From Vibrio coralliilyticus ATCC BAA-450 (GTDB lineage: Bacteria; Pseudomonadota; Gammaproteobacteria; Enterobacterales; Vibrionaceae), in the NCBI RefSeq assembly GCF_000176135.1, contig NZ_ACZN01000018.1, positions 620,001 through 684,000 on the forward strand: a stretch of 64,000 nucleotides of DNA, written 5' to 3'. The translations under genes and the position numbers were made by a program. The notes below the pieces were generated by a model, which saw nothing but the letters and a program-made list of their open reading frames with translations, had not been told where the DNA came from and did not search any database. Below, in pieces: positions 17,152-26,496 of this stretch (within the stretch, counting starts at the first letter, position 1; each line of letters opens with the position of its first letter).

Positions 17152-19504
17152 GATCAAGCTGACCTTCGCAGTGTTTAGTTTACTTTTCCTATCAATGTGT
17201 GGATACGTCTATCTGGCTTATGTCGAGCTGACCAAACTCGCGAAGTATGATGATCTGGTTCGTAATTTGGGCCATGAAGTGGTCGAGCTAAAAGATGAAA
17301 TCGTGGGTGCTTCTATTCGCGGTCTGACCTCACCTTATGAGTTGACGAATCATCTGGTCAGTATCGAGAAAGATATACAGACATTCCATCAACAGCAACA
17401 AATAGATTCAGTTCACAGCCCGTTATTCCAACATTTACCAACCGAAGCTCTACTTTTACAGTTTCACCAGTCCGCCCTTGAACTCTCTAAAGCGCTTGAT
17501 CAAACCATCGGCTTAATCGTCGCCAGAGAATTTGTCCTGCATTCGCTAAAAAACAACCTGACAAAAAATGGCAACTCTGGCCAAGATAATCGGTCACTGG
17601 AACAGCTTATTGCCCACATACTCGATCAAAATGCTATTGGCGCTGATGAAGAATTGACCCGTTTTGCACAGACATTTATCCAGCTCAACGCGCAACGAGA
17701 AAAGCTACTGTCTCGTATTCTCTCGCATGAAAGCGCGATGTTTGTAGAACAAACCGAACGTGGGCTGTCGGCCGCCTCAGCTCAGCTGAGAGATACCATT
17801 TCCCAAGTGTTGTTTGCCATTGCGTTGTTGCTAGTCGTTCTCTCTGGGCTTGGTTTTGTGAGTCGAATTTCAGAATTAAAGCGTAACAACCTAGCTTATC
17901 AAGTTGCTACTGAGAATGCTGAAAAAGCTAATGAAGCAAAATCCATATTCCTCGCCACCATGAGCCACGAGCTGCGGACACCCATGAACGGCGTATTAGG
18001 TATTGCTCAAATTATCAAAGATGAATCTCAAGAGCTGGAAACCAAGAAGCAAGCTCAGATCCTTATCGACTCCGGTCAACATCTGATGACGATACTCAAT
18101 GACATACTCGATTTCTCTAAGGTCGAACAAGGAAAACTGGAACTAGAGATTCACCCTTTCTCTATAGGCGAATTAGTACTCAGTCTGGAAAAAACATTAG
18201 GCCCTCAAGCGGCAAACAAAGGTTTGAAGTTTGTCATCCAAAATAAAGTGCCAGCCAATATTGAACTGCATGGTGATCCTGCTCGAACCCGACAGATTCT
18301 ATTTAACTTGGTCGGCAACGCGATTAAATTTACCCAAACTGGCAAAATCGAGGTCGAATTTGCGCTCGACACGTCAATACCACCCAATGTCTGTATGTCC
18401 GTCACAGATAGCGGCATAGGAATAGAACGCGAGAAGCTCGACACTATTTTTACTCCATTTGAGCAAGCTGAGCTCTCCACAACGCGTAAATTTGGTGGTA
18501 CCGGACTTGGTTTATCGATTGTTAAGCGGTTGGTCGAAATGATGGGCGGCAAAGTGTCCGTTTTCAGCCAGCCAAATGTGGGAACACAATTCACCCTCAC
18601 TATTCCATTTGAACTCAAAGAGTTGGAAATAAGCGAAGCTCAATTGCAACCCTCAGATGAGCTTTCCTTACTTGATAACTTCACCGTTCTGCTGGTCGAA
18701 GACAACCGAGTGAATGCTATGGTAGCGAGGAAGTTCTGCGAATCTATGGGACTATTGGTTGATCATGCCAATGACGGGCTTGAGGCAATCAGCCGTCTTA
18801 AGCATTCCAATTATGATCTGATCATTATGGATAACCACATGCCAAACATGAATGGTCTGGATGCGATTGAACATATACGTACCAAACTCAGGCTCAGCAC
18901 CGTCATTTTTGCTTGTACTGCCGACGTATTCAAAGAAGCACACGATGAATTCATCGCCCGAGGCGCCGATTTTGTCCTGACTAAACCTCTACAAAAGAGC
19001 AGTCTACAGAACGCATTAAGTCAGTTTTCACGTCAGCTTTCCACCCACCGGGAAGTGGCTGAAGCCGTGAAACAGTTACCTCAAAACGCAAACAACAACA
19101 TATCGACTCTCATCCGCTTCCCCGTTGATAAGTTGCCGCTTACAGAAGAGGAAGTCTCACAGAGCCCGCTGATCAATCAGCTTGAACTTCAGGATAGAGA
19201 AAAAGTTGACTTGCTCGAATCATTAATATTTGAGTTGGATACTAAAACCGACTCTCTGATCGAACTACATTCCAATACAACGCCAACAGAACTTCACGCT
19301 ATTCTGCATGCCATCAAAGGTATCGCTCTCGAGTTCTCGATGGGAGAAGTTCTCCTGTTGACGAAAAAGACAGAAGACATTGCAAGACAAGGGGAAATTC
19401 CTGAAATCGAGCTGCTGCAAAAACTAGTCAACCGACTGATGGTGAATAGCCACGAAGCCAGCCGATTGATAACCCGATTAAATCCGCACAACAAGACTGG
19501 CTAA
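17144..19504 (+). CDS. Hybrid histidine kinase with receiver and HPt domains
   Basis: This 786-residue protein has TM1 about 5-26, a long helical periplasmic region of about 190 residues, TM2 about 220-241, HisKA with H-box SIFLATMSHELRTPMNGVLG (His about 275), a complete ATPase domain (N-box NLVGNAIKFTQ; DSGIGI; GGTGLGLSIVKRL), a receiver with Asp about 563 in IIMDNHMPNMNGL, and a C-terminal HPt with His about 722 in AILHAIKGIALEF. ATG 17144 is preferred over the TTG six bases earlier because AAGGAG lies seven bases before it. It is coupled to the di-heme peroxidase upstream, which could supply its periplasmic redox signal. The regulator that receives the phosphate is unknown. Confidence 0.92.
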   Translation: MNKIKLTFAVFSLLFLSMCGYVYLAYVELTKLAKYDDLVRNLGHEVVELKDEIVGASIRGLTSPYELTNHLVSIEKDIQTFHQQQQIDSVHSPLFQHLPTEALLLQFHQSALELSKALDQTIGLIVAREFVLHSLKNNLTKNGNSGQDNRSLEQLIAHILDQNAIGADEELTRFAQTFIQLNAQREKLLSRILSHESAMFVEQTERGLSAASAQLRDTISQVLFAIALLLVVLSGLGFVSRISELKRNNLAYQVATENAEKANEAKSIFLATMSHELRTPMNGVLGIAQIIKDESQELETKKQAQILIDSGQHLMTILNDILDFSKVEQGKLELEIHPFSIGELVLSLEKTLGPQAANKGLKFVIQNKVPANIELHGDPARTRQILFNLVGNAIKFTQTGKIEVEFALDTSIPPNVCMSVTDSGIGIEREKLDTIFTPFEQAELSTTRKFGGTGLGLSIVKRLVEMMGGKVSVFSQPNVGTQFTLTIPFELKELEISEAQLQPSDELSLLDNFTVLLVEDNRVNAMVARKFCESMGLLVDHANDGLEAISRLKHSNYDLIIMDNHMPNMNGLDAIEHIRTKLRLSTVIFACTADVFKEAHDEFIARGADFVLTKPLQKSSLQNALSQFSRQLSTHREVAEAVKQLPQNANNNISTLIRFPVDKLPLTEEEVSQSPLINQLELQDREKVDLLESLIFELDTKTDSLIELHSNTTPTELHAILHAIKGIALEFSMGEVLLLTKKTEDIARQGEIPEIELLQKLVNRLMVNSHEASRLITRLNPHNKTG

Positions 19505-19518
19505 GGTAAAGCAACGTT

Positions 19519-21387
19519 ATGAAATGGACCTTCACGAAAAGTCGATACGAACTACACGCCGTTCTTGCCCTACTCGCAGGATTGTTCTTGTACCTTGATT
19601 TAATAATGCCAGCTGAAGTGGCATCAGGCCTCCCCTACATCGCCATAATCCTTCTCTCCATGGCATTGAGAAACCAGCATTCTATCGTTGCTTGGGCGAT
19701 TATCTGTACCTTACTCACTCTCGTGGGCCATTACGTAACGTCCGCTGGGAACGCTGTTTGGAGTGAGATAGCGAATCGTCTGCTCGCAATTTCTGTAATC
19801 TGGGTCGTCACGATAATATCGCTGGCTATCAAGGTTCGAGAGCAGAAGCTATCAAAGCTTGAAACCGAGCTGGTTGTTTCTGATTTTCGTTCAACACAGG
19901 GATTTGTCGCAGAGTATGCCCGTGATGCCATTGTGGTAACAGACCCCGAGGGGTACACAACATGGGTCAACGAGGGTTTTGTACAGTTGACGGGTTACCA
20001 ACTGGACGAGATAAAAGGTAAAAAGCCAGGTGATATTCTTCAAGGTCCCAACACCAATATTAAACAAGTCCAAGCACTGTCAGAAGCTATCAAACAAGCG
20101 AAACAAATCGATTGTGAACTGATTAATTACAGCAAAGATGGCACCGAATACTGGATTGACATGTCAATCGTCCCCGTATTCAAGGACGGTACACTCACCC
20201 GCTTCGTGGCTGTAGAACGAGATATCACTGAACGAAAACAATTAGAAGAGCAACTTAAGAAAGAGGTTCAACTGGCGAAGTCAGCCATGGAAAACAAGTC
20301 GCGCTTCATGCGGCTGATTAATCATGAACTCAAAGTCTATAGCAACAGTGTCGTTATGCCGTTAAAACAAATCGAACGCAGCGATGACCTTTCACAGATC
20401 AAATCATTAGCCACTCGACTCAAGCATTCCGGTGATTTACTCCATGCTTCGATCAAACATATTCTCACCCTGTCGACGAAGGATGTGGATTCTCTGGCAA
20501 GCAAAGCGGAAGAGATTAAATTGGCCGAGCACTTGCAATCATTGAGCAAAAAGTTAACACCGCTCGCCAACGGTAACGACGTCAACTTCTCTACTCAATT
20601 TAACGTCAACGACAGCAAACAATATCTGCTTGATGGGAACTTACTCAACCAAACCGTGTGTTTCTTCGCCCTCACAACGATTAACCAAGCCCCAGGAGGA
20701 GACGTTGAAGTGAGCGCAGAAGTGATTGACGATAGAGACTCGGAATCTCTAATTGTACAGATACGTTCTACCGACAAGGGGGTTAGCTGTCGTTTGATGT
20801 CTGAACTGCCAGGAAGCCCATTGCAGCGTCATGGATTGATGGAAGGCATCTGTGCCGGCTTCCACAAAGTTGAAGCTCTCATTTGCCAAAACGGTGGAAA
20901 TATTCAATTAAGTTATACCCCGGAAGGTCACTCACTTATATCAATCAGAGTGCCGCTAACACATACAGAGAAAGAAACACCAGATAAGGCTTCGAACGGT
21001 ACTCGTATTTTGATCGCGGAAGATAACCAAGTGAATGCACTTATTTTGTCGAAATTCCTCAAAGGGTTGGGGTATTACAATATTGATCGGGCAAAAGACG
21101 GGCAGGAAGCCGTAGAGATGGCACTAGCGGGCAATTACCAATACATCTTTATGGATAATCACATGCCACGACTCACTGGGTTAGAAGCGACCAAACTGAT
21201 TATTCAGTTTCACAATATTCCAACCACAATAATTGCCTGTACGGCTGACACTACTAACACCGCAAGGCAGCAGTTCTATCAGTACGGAGCGAAAGAAGTA
21301 CTGCTTAAACCCGTTAAAAAAGATGCGCTGTATGCTGCAATGGAAACTTCCTCTCAATCAAATGGCCAAAGTGTTGGAAATGGTTAG
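19519..21387 (+). CDS. Membrane PAS-receiver protein with degenerate kinase core
   Basis: This 622-residue protein has about four N-terminal membrane helices (15-106), a PAS domain (about 128-240), a HisKA-like helix with His about 269 in RLINHELKVYSNSV, and a C-terminal receiver with the same MDNHMP motif as its neighbour. The usual RTP after the H-box is missing. No clear N-box or glycine-rich ATP-binding motif is visible between 300 and 480, so the kinase may be inactive. The PAS loop DILQGPNTN resembles the LOV/PAS consensus but lacks the photoactive Cys. It lies 14 bp after the active hybrid kinase and probably works as its partner or phosphate sink. Confidence 0.82.
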   Translation: MKWTFTKSRYELHAVLALLAGLFLYLDLIMPAEVASGLPYIAIILLSMALRNQHSIVAWAIICTLLTLVGHYVTSAGNAVWSEIANRLLAISVIWVVTIISLAIKVREQKLSKLETELVVSDFRSTQGFVAEYARDAIVVTDPEGYTTWVNEGFVQLTGYQLDEIKGKKPGDILQGPNTNIKQVQALSEAIKQAKQIDCELINYSKDGTEYWIDMSIVPVFKDGTLTRFVAVERDITERKQLEEQLKKEVQLAKSAMENKSRFMRLINHELKVYSNSVVMPLKQIERSDDLSQIKSLATRLKHSGDLLHASIKHILTLSTKDVDSLASKAEEIKLAEHLQSLSKKLTPLANGNDVNFSTQFNVNDSKQYLLDGNLLNQTVCFFALTTINQAPGGDVEVSAEVIDDRDSESLIVQIRSTDKGVSCRLMSELPGSPLQRHGLMEGICAGFHKVEALICQNGGNIQLSYTPEGHSLISIRVPLTHTEKETPDKASNGTRILIAEDNQVNALILSKFLKGLGYYNIDRAKDGQEAVEMALAGNYQYIFMDNHMPRLTGLEATKLIIQFHNIPTTIIACTADTTNTARQQFYQYGAKEVLLKPVKKDALYAAMETSSQSNGQSVGNG

Positions 21388-21412
21388 CGGCCACAGTGTG
21401 CCCCTACCTGCC

Positions 21413-22993
21413 TTACACGGCTTTAATTTCTAACGTTTTGTTGATTCCGGCTTCATCGACAAAATCTTCATCATGACTGACCAAAATAAAAGGGCCTGGG
21501 TACGTAGATAGTGCTTCCGCCAGCCGTTGCTTTGAATCGATATCGAGATGATTGTCTGGTTCATCAAGCAAAAGTAACGGCGAACAAGATTGGTGGCTCA
21601 CCATTAATACCGCTAGCTTCATTTTTTCTCCACCACTCAGCGCTGAGACCATCTTGTAAACACTGTCTCTGCGAAAGCCAACTCCAGCTAACAAAGTCCG
21701 AGCGTCACTCTCTGCCAGCTTGGGGCAAGAATTGCGTAACGTATCCAACATACTCATATTCGGACAAAGCAAACTAAAATGTTGATCAAGATAGACAGTC
21801 TTTACATTACATATAATCCCTTGTACAAGCCTTCCCGCTGGTGAACTCAGTGCTTTCAATAAAGTCGATTTCCCACAGCCATTATTGCCAGATAGGTGTA
21901 TCCGATCCTGTGTTTCCACTCTTATGCTCACGGTTTGCCAACGACTTTTATCTACGCTGAAATCCGCAATAGAAGCCAGATTGTGTCTCTTGTCCACTTT
22001 AGTATGGGCAAGATAAAAACTCTGCTCCTTCCCGTCTTCCTGCCGGCTCTTTAACGTCTCCAGCTTGTGTTGGTTCCGCTTCAACTGATTATTTTGATTC
22101 GTGATAGCAGCAGAGCGAGTGACTTGCGCGCTGTCTTTCATCGCGTCCATAAGAATCTTTGGTTGACTGCCTGATCTTCTTGCGCGATTGCCCATCGCCT
22201 CTCGCTGCTGGGCTTTTTCGGCATTGAGCTGGATCTGACGCTCAATCTTCTTCTTTTCTGATTTGAGGTTGTCAATCTTGCTGCTTAAAGCCTGTTTCTC
22301 TACGTTATATTGGCGCTGGAATTCATCATAGCCACCTCGATAGCTTTTCAAACCTAATGATGAGAGGTGACAGACAACATCCGCACAACGTAGTAACGCT
22401 CTATCATGACTGACCAATAGAATCTTACCGGGGAATGCTTTGAGTTTATTTATCAACCACTGCTTTCCTTGGGTATCGAGATGATTAGTTGGCTCATCAA
22501 GCAACAAAATATCCGGGCTTTGTTCAAACAGATGATAAAGCTGCAGCTTAGCCAATTGCCCTCCACTCAGGTGGTAACAAAAGTCGTCCAATGACAGCGC
22601 AATGCTCAACTGAGCCATAAGCTCGATTGCTCGCTGCTCTACCTCCCAGTCATCGCTAAGGCGGTCAAAATCTTCCTGCCGCGTGCTTCCTTGCTCTATC
22701 GCTCTCAGAGCCTGACGTTTGTCATCGATGCCAAGGTATTGCGCAATGGTCATATCACTGACTAACAACTCTGAAGGTAGCTGAGAGTACGTAGCAATCC
22801 TCCCTTGACGTTCGACATTGCCAGCGTCAGGCAAGCAGTCCCCCGTCAAGATGGAAAGCAACACCGACTTACCACTACCATTTTTTCCAGTTAGGCCAGT
22901 AATACGATGATTCAACGATAGATTGATCGAACGGAATAACCATTCACCCGTTTCGAGCTGATGTGAAATTTGAGATGCAATTAATGCAGGCAT
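21413..22993 (-). CDS. ABC-F family ATPase (ribosome-associated type)
   Basis: This 526-residue protein consists of two soluble ABC domains without membrane segments, as in the ABC-F translation factors and ribosome-protection proteins. Domain 1 has GLTGKNGSGKS and LSGGQLAKLQL with LLLDEPTNHLD; domain 2 has LSGNNGCGKSTL and LSGGEKMKLAV with LLLDEPDNHLD. A charged helical linker lies between them (about 235-340). ATG 22993, seven bases behind AAGGAGG, is chosen over an upstream in-frame start because the extension looks like leader sequence. The transcript appears to have a long leader with a hairpin over the ribosome site. Whether it protects against an antibiotic or has a housekeeping role cannot be told. 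Confidence 0.9.
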   Translation of the reverse strand: MPALIASQISHQLETGEWLFRSINLSLNHRITGLTGKNGSGKSVLLSILTGDCLPDAGNVERQGRIATYSQLPSELLVSDMTIAQYLGIDDKRQALRAIEQGSTRQEDFDRLSDDWEVEQRAIELMAQLSIALSLDDFCYHLSGGQLAKLQLYHLFEQSPDILLLDEPTNHLDTQGKQWLINKLKAFPGKILLVSHDRALLRCADVVCHLSSLGLKSYRGGYDEFQRQYNVEKQALSSKIDNLKSEKKKIERQIQLNAEKAQQREAMGNRARRSGSQPKILMDAMKDSAQVTRSAAITNQNNQLKRNQHKLETLKSRQEDGKEQSFYLAHTKVDKRHNLASIADFSVDKSRWQTVSIRVETQDRIHLSGNNGCGKSTLLKALSSPAGRLVQGIICNVKTVYLDQHFSLLCPNMSMLDTLRNSCPKLAESDARTLLAGVGFRRDSVYKMVSALSGGEKMKLAVLMVSHQSCSPLLLLDEPDNHLDIDSKQRLAEALSTYPGPFILVSHDEDFVDEAGINKTLEIKAV

Positions 22994-23294
22994 ATCGCCT
23001 CCTTTTTTATTCAAAAAGGGGTCGCCATTGTGCGGTGATATGGCCGAGCGTATAAAATGCCGAGATAATCCAGATAAACTGGAAAGAACCACCATTGGTG
23101 GATTTTAGAAATGTACTAAGATTGCGGCAACGCCCACTAACCCCGAGTGTCCAAAGTATTGTTTATATTGGATGTCAGGAAGTTAGCTGTTCATTTAGGC
23201 ATTGGCTCCTAGTAATGTGATGCGCGAATTATAACCAGCTTCGTTCAAACGTTGCAATACGGTGAAGCGGATAGTGCCAAACAAAAGATAAGAT
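22994..23294 (-). promoter_or_regulatory. Leader region of the ABC-F gene
   Basis: On the minus strand a promoter-like TTGCAA (23252-23257), an 18-bp spacer and TATAAT (23228-23233) would give a leader of about 225 nt. The leader holds two minimal reading frames (23202-23191 and 23194-23183, overlapping as ATGA) and a CCACC/GGTGG hairpin near 23089-23101. A hairpin at 23001-23019 (CCTTTTT pairing with AAAAAGG) overlaps the Shine-Dalgarno of the ABC-F gene. This layout suggests translational attenuation. Confidence 0.45.
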
Positions 23295-23663
23295 CTAAAA
23301 GGTCGCAAACACCCTTTCTAGATCACTGCTGAGATTGTTTTTGTTTATAGACGTTACTGCACCTAAAAACTTGGCAGCCTGCAGGCTGCTTTCCGCAGAG
23401 GCATGTGTATAGCCACTCGACATAGCAATAACCGCAGTATCCGGATGATGACTCTTAAGGTGCTGTATCACCTCGTAACCATCCATTTCCGGCATAAACA
23501 CATCGGTCAAAACAACATCAAAGTGATTTTCAGCCAAGAGCTGAGGGACCTCTGAACTATGAGTACAAATTTCTACTTCAAACTTGTCAGCAAATCGCTG
23601 CTCCATAAAGCTTTCTATCAGCGCAGCGATCGTGGGCGAGTCGTCTACAATCAACAGTTTCAT
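23295..23663 (-). CDS. Stand-alone receiver (CheY-like response regulator)
   Basis: This 122-residue protein is a single receiver domain without an output domain. It has the acidic pair at DDS near residues 7-8, the phospho-acceptor Asp about 54 in FDVVLTDVFMPEMDGYEVI, the switch region AVIAMSSGY, and Lys in TSINKNNL near the end, where the usual KP pair is not evident. Single-domain receivers relay phosphate between hybrid kinases and HPt proteins or bind partners directly. It lies 1.9 kb from the two hybrid sensor genes on the opposite strand and may join their relay, but that is inference. The ATG has AGGAA ahead of it. Confidence 0.88.
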   Translation of the reverse strand: MKLLIVDDSPTIAALIESFMEQRFADKFEVEICTHSSEVPQLLAENHFDVVLTDVFMPEMDGYEVIQHLKSHHPDTAVIAMSSGYTHASAESSLQAAKFLGAVTSINKNNLSSDLERVFATF

Positions 23664-24145
23664 TTTATTTCCTAGCCAAGATAACTCTGGGTTATCAATT
23701 TTTTCTATCTGTATGAGTTAAGACCTATTTCCGTTACTTATCAATATATCTTGTTTGTTGTTTCGAGTAACAACAAACAGTAAAGCTAAATCACTTGGAA
23801 ATGTTGGTATCAAACGATTCACCAAACCCTAGCGATTCTTGCCAACATAAAACCAGTTTGTCAGCTTCAACCATCAACTTATTAAGCATTACGATTCATA
23901 TCAACTGGTTATTTCTCACCACTAAATATCTTAAGAAAAAGTAATAACAAAGAGTATTAACTCTAATAAAAATGCTTTAAATACTGCATAAATAAGACTA
24001 ATTAAGAATAAAAAATGCTCATTTGTGATTTTCTTTCCACAAATGTTAATTCAATGTTATCAAATAAATGCTAGTGTCTTGATGTTATTTTTTGTCGCGA
24101 AATTAAACCACATCCATCTCCACGACTTAGAAATGGGACCAAACT
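23664..24145. other. 482-bp AT-rich divergent intergenic region
   Basis: No gene is seen between the receiver gene (minus) and the sugar cluster (plus). The one clear element is an inverted repeat CATTTGTG (24020-24027) with CACAAATG (24038-24045), which could be an operator for the sugar cluster. The unusually AT-rich stretch from about 23920 to 24090 may bind nucleoid proteins such as H-NS. Confidence 0.5.
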
Positions 24146-25243
24146 ATGGACAGCTACGTCACTGAAAACCTCAACAAGCGTATTGATACTCGGCTACCGC
24201 GGCTAAACAAAGTGGTTTTTGTCATCAAAGGAGAAAAAGGAAAAGGTCTTGGGCACTGCTACCGTGCATGGACGATTGCGCAATCCTTACCCAGTTTCAT
24301 TGAATCCAAGTTTGTACTGACTCCAAATAGCTCCCTTGGTTTATCCTTTTGCGAGCAAAAAAACATCTCACAATACCAACTAGCGGCAAGCGACGACGAC
24401 TTATTGAACATCATCGCCCAAGCAAAGCCTGATCTGATTATTAATGATGTCCTCAATACATCCGAAGCGTATGTGAGTACGCTGAAAAAGCTCAACACTC
24501 CAATCATCAATTTTGAGGATCTCGGCACTGGTGGAATACATGCAGACTGCGTCATTAATGCCGTCTATCCGAAAACCGGTCTGGGCCAAGAGCTGTCTGG
24601 CCATGATTATGTTGATATAAGAAAAGAGTTTTTTCTCCACCGAAAAATCAGCAACACCTTAAGCCCTTCGGTACGTAGCATTCTGCTGACTTTTGGTGGC
24701 GAAGACCCAAGCAATCTAACCCAAAAAACCTTGGAAGTCATCGCCCGCAACGACTACCTCTGCCAATTGAACTATGTCATCGCTTTAGGCGGCTCTTATC
24801 AACAGCCAAAAGAAGTCATGCGATTCATACAGAAAAAATCACTTAACGCGGAAGTGTTTATCGGCCAGGACATCGCACCGCTGATGGCTCAGGTGGACAT
24901 GGCGATTACCGCCAATTGCCGAACTGTCTTTGAAGCCGCTTTTATGCGCTTACCTACCGTGGTGATCTCGGCTAATGCGAGAGAGTGCCTCCATACCTTC
25001 TATCGAGATGCCCTTTTTCCATACTGCGGAAATGGCCAACTGGTGGATCATTCTGTTATTGAACGTCAGATCTTACAACTCGCCACCAACAATCAGCTAA
25101 GGCGCACTATCTCCAACCGACTCCAGACATTCGATCTGAGCAACGGCATGAACAGAATCATCAATCAAATTATCCAGCTGCTCAATCGCAGCTCTTCTAT
25201 TGGCAACACCGAATATCAACACATTACAGAGAAAGCATTATGA
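24146..25243 (+). CDS. PseG-like nucleotide-sugar hydrolase or GT-B fold glycosyltransferase
   Basis: This 365-residue protein resembles PseG and related GT28-like proteins. It has a Gly-rich N-terminal loop with GKGLGHCYRAWTIAQSL, a mid-protein SILLTFGGEDPSNLTQKTL, and a nucleotide-sugar-contacting segment MAITANCRTVFEAAFMRLPTVVIS. PseG removes UDP from a modified altrose in pseudaminic acid synthesis, but the other genes for that pathway (PseH, PseI, PseF) are absent here, so another sugar is likely. It heads a plus-strand cluster and overlaps the aminotransferase gene by 4 bp (ATGA). The ribosome site is weak. Confidence 0.75.
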   Translation: MDSYVTENLNKRIDTRLPRLNKVVFVIKGEKGKGLGHCYRAWTIAQSLPSFIESKFVLTPNSSLGLSFCEQKNISQYQLAASDDDLLNIIAQAKPDLIINDVLNTSEAYVSTLKKLNTPIINFEDLGTGGIHADCVINAVYPKTGLGQELSGHDYVDIRKEFFLHRKISNTLSPSVRSILLTFGGEDPSNLTQKTLEVIARNDYLCQLNYVIALGGSYQQPKEVMRFIQKKSLNAEVFIGQDIAPLMAQVDMAITANCRTVFEAAFMRLPTVVISANARECLHTFYRDALFPYCGNGQLVDHSVIERQILQLATNNQLRRTISNRLQTFDLSNGMNRIINQIIQLLNRSSSIGNTEYQHITEKAL

Positions 25244-26496
25244 ATGAGCAACACACAACAACATTCCCCAAGTGGCCCGCATTTCACCCCGATTCTCTTC
25301 GAGATGTTATAGAGCCACTGAAGTCTGGTGAGGTCAATTACTGGACTGGAAACAAAGGGCGAGAATTCGAAGACGCCTTTGCGAAGTGGTGTGGCTCTGA
25401 GTTTGCCATCAGTTGCTCGTCTGGTACCTCTGCTCTACACACCATCATTAGTGCGATGGATATTGGCCCGGGCGATGAAATCATCGTGCCCTCTTACAGT
25501 TTTATCGCCTCTTCCTATGCGGTTTTACAGGCTGGTGCCATCCCGATTTTCTGTGATGTAAGCGCCGATCACACAATCAATCCGGACAAAATTGAAGCTT
25601 TGGTGACTAAGCGTACCCGCGCGATTATCGTCGTTCACTTGTATGGTGTGGTCTGCGATATGCAGCCAATTATGGAGATCGCTGAACGCTATCAAATTAA
25701 GGTGATTGAAGATGCCGCGCAGTGCATTGGTGGCCAATATTACGGCCAGAAAGTCGGTACATTGGGGCATGCAGCGGCCTTTAGCTTTTGTCAAAGCAAG
25801 CATTTCACCACCGGTGGTGAAGGTGGAATGATTACCACCAATGACGAGAGCCTAGCGTGGGAATGTCGCTCGTTTAGAGATCATGGTTTCGACGTTAAAC
25901 ACAAGCTGGCGTTACTGGAGATGGAAGAAAAGGAAAAATACATCCATCACCGTGTTGGCTACAACTATCGAATGACCGAAATTCAGTCGATTATCGGTCT
26001 CAATGAGCTGAAGCGTTTTGACGACTGGAACCTACTCAACCGACGCAAAAATGCCTTCATTTATCGCGAATGTTTATCTCAGTGCCAATACATTGAAAGC
26101 CTGCCGCTCGATACACCAGACAGACAAAATGCTTACTGGCTATTCCCAATTGTTTTCGACCAGTCATTTGATGAGCAACGCACAGAGTCCGTCTACAAGA
26201 AGCTGGTCGAGAAAGGAATTCCGGTAACCAAAGTGCTGTGGCCTGAAGCATACCGTGAAAAAGCCTACACCGATTTGATTGGTTTCGGTAAAGCCAACTT
26301 CCCATTTCACTCAAGCGAATACACCGACCCTCAATCGGTTCAGTATGACAATCAGATATGCCCAATGGCGTATTCGCTTTCTAAGCGCACACTCAACCTG
26401 CACCTCCACCCAACCTGGAATGCAGAGCACATTGAAAAATGTGCATCAACACTACTCGACGTATTGGCAGAAGTTCAAGGAGGCAATCATGGATAG
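25240..26496 (+). CDS. DegT/DnrJ/EryC1/StrS sugar aminotransferase
   Basis: This 418-residue PLP enzyme of the sugar-aminotransferase family transfers an amino group to a keto sugar, usually nucleotide-linked. Motifs seen are SGTSAL (61-66), the cofactor-contacting Asp about 158 in VIEDAAQ, and the Schiff-base Lys about 187 in AFSFCQSKHFTTGGEGGMI. The length matches the family. It is coupled to the PseG-like gene by an ATGA overlap. Its natural substrate could be the 4-keto sugar from the dehydratase encoded at 29487. Its last bases overlap the dioxygenase start region by 8 bp. Confidence 0.93.
   Translation: MNEQHTTTFPKWPAFHPDSLRDVIEPLKSGEVNYWTGNKGREFEDAFAKWCGSEFAISCSSGTSALHTIISAMDIGPGDEIIVPSYSFIASSYAVLQAGAIPIFCDVSADHTINPDKIEALVTKRTRAIIVVHLYGVVCDMQPIMEIAERYQIKVIEDAAQCIGGQYYGQKVGTLGHAAAFSFCQSKHFTTGGEGGMITTNDESLAWECRSFRDHGFDVKHKLALLEMEEKEKYIHHRVGYNYRMTEIQSIIGLNELKRFDDWNLLNRRKNAFIYRECLSQCQYIESLPLDTPDRQNAYWLFPIVFDQSFDEQRTESVYKKLVEKGIPVTKVLWPEAYREKAYTDLIGFGKANFPFHSSEYTDPQSVQYDNQICPMAYSLSKRTLNLHLHPTWNAEHIEKCASTLLDVLAEVQGGNHG

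Noticed and set aside
19519..21387. LOV blue-light photoreceptor
   Set aside because: The PAS domain has the LQGP part of the motif but not the Cys that forms the flavin adduct.
24020..24045. CRP site in CATTTGTG/CACAAATG
   Set aside because: The half-site spacing does not fit TGTGA-N6-TCACA, so it is kept only as an unassigned inverted repeat.
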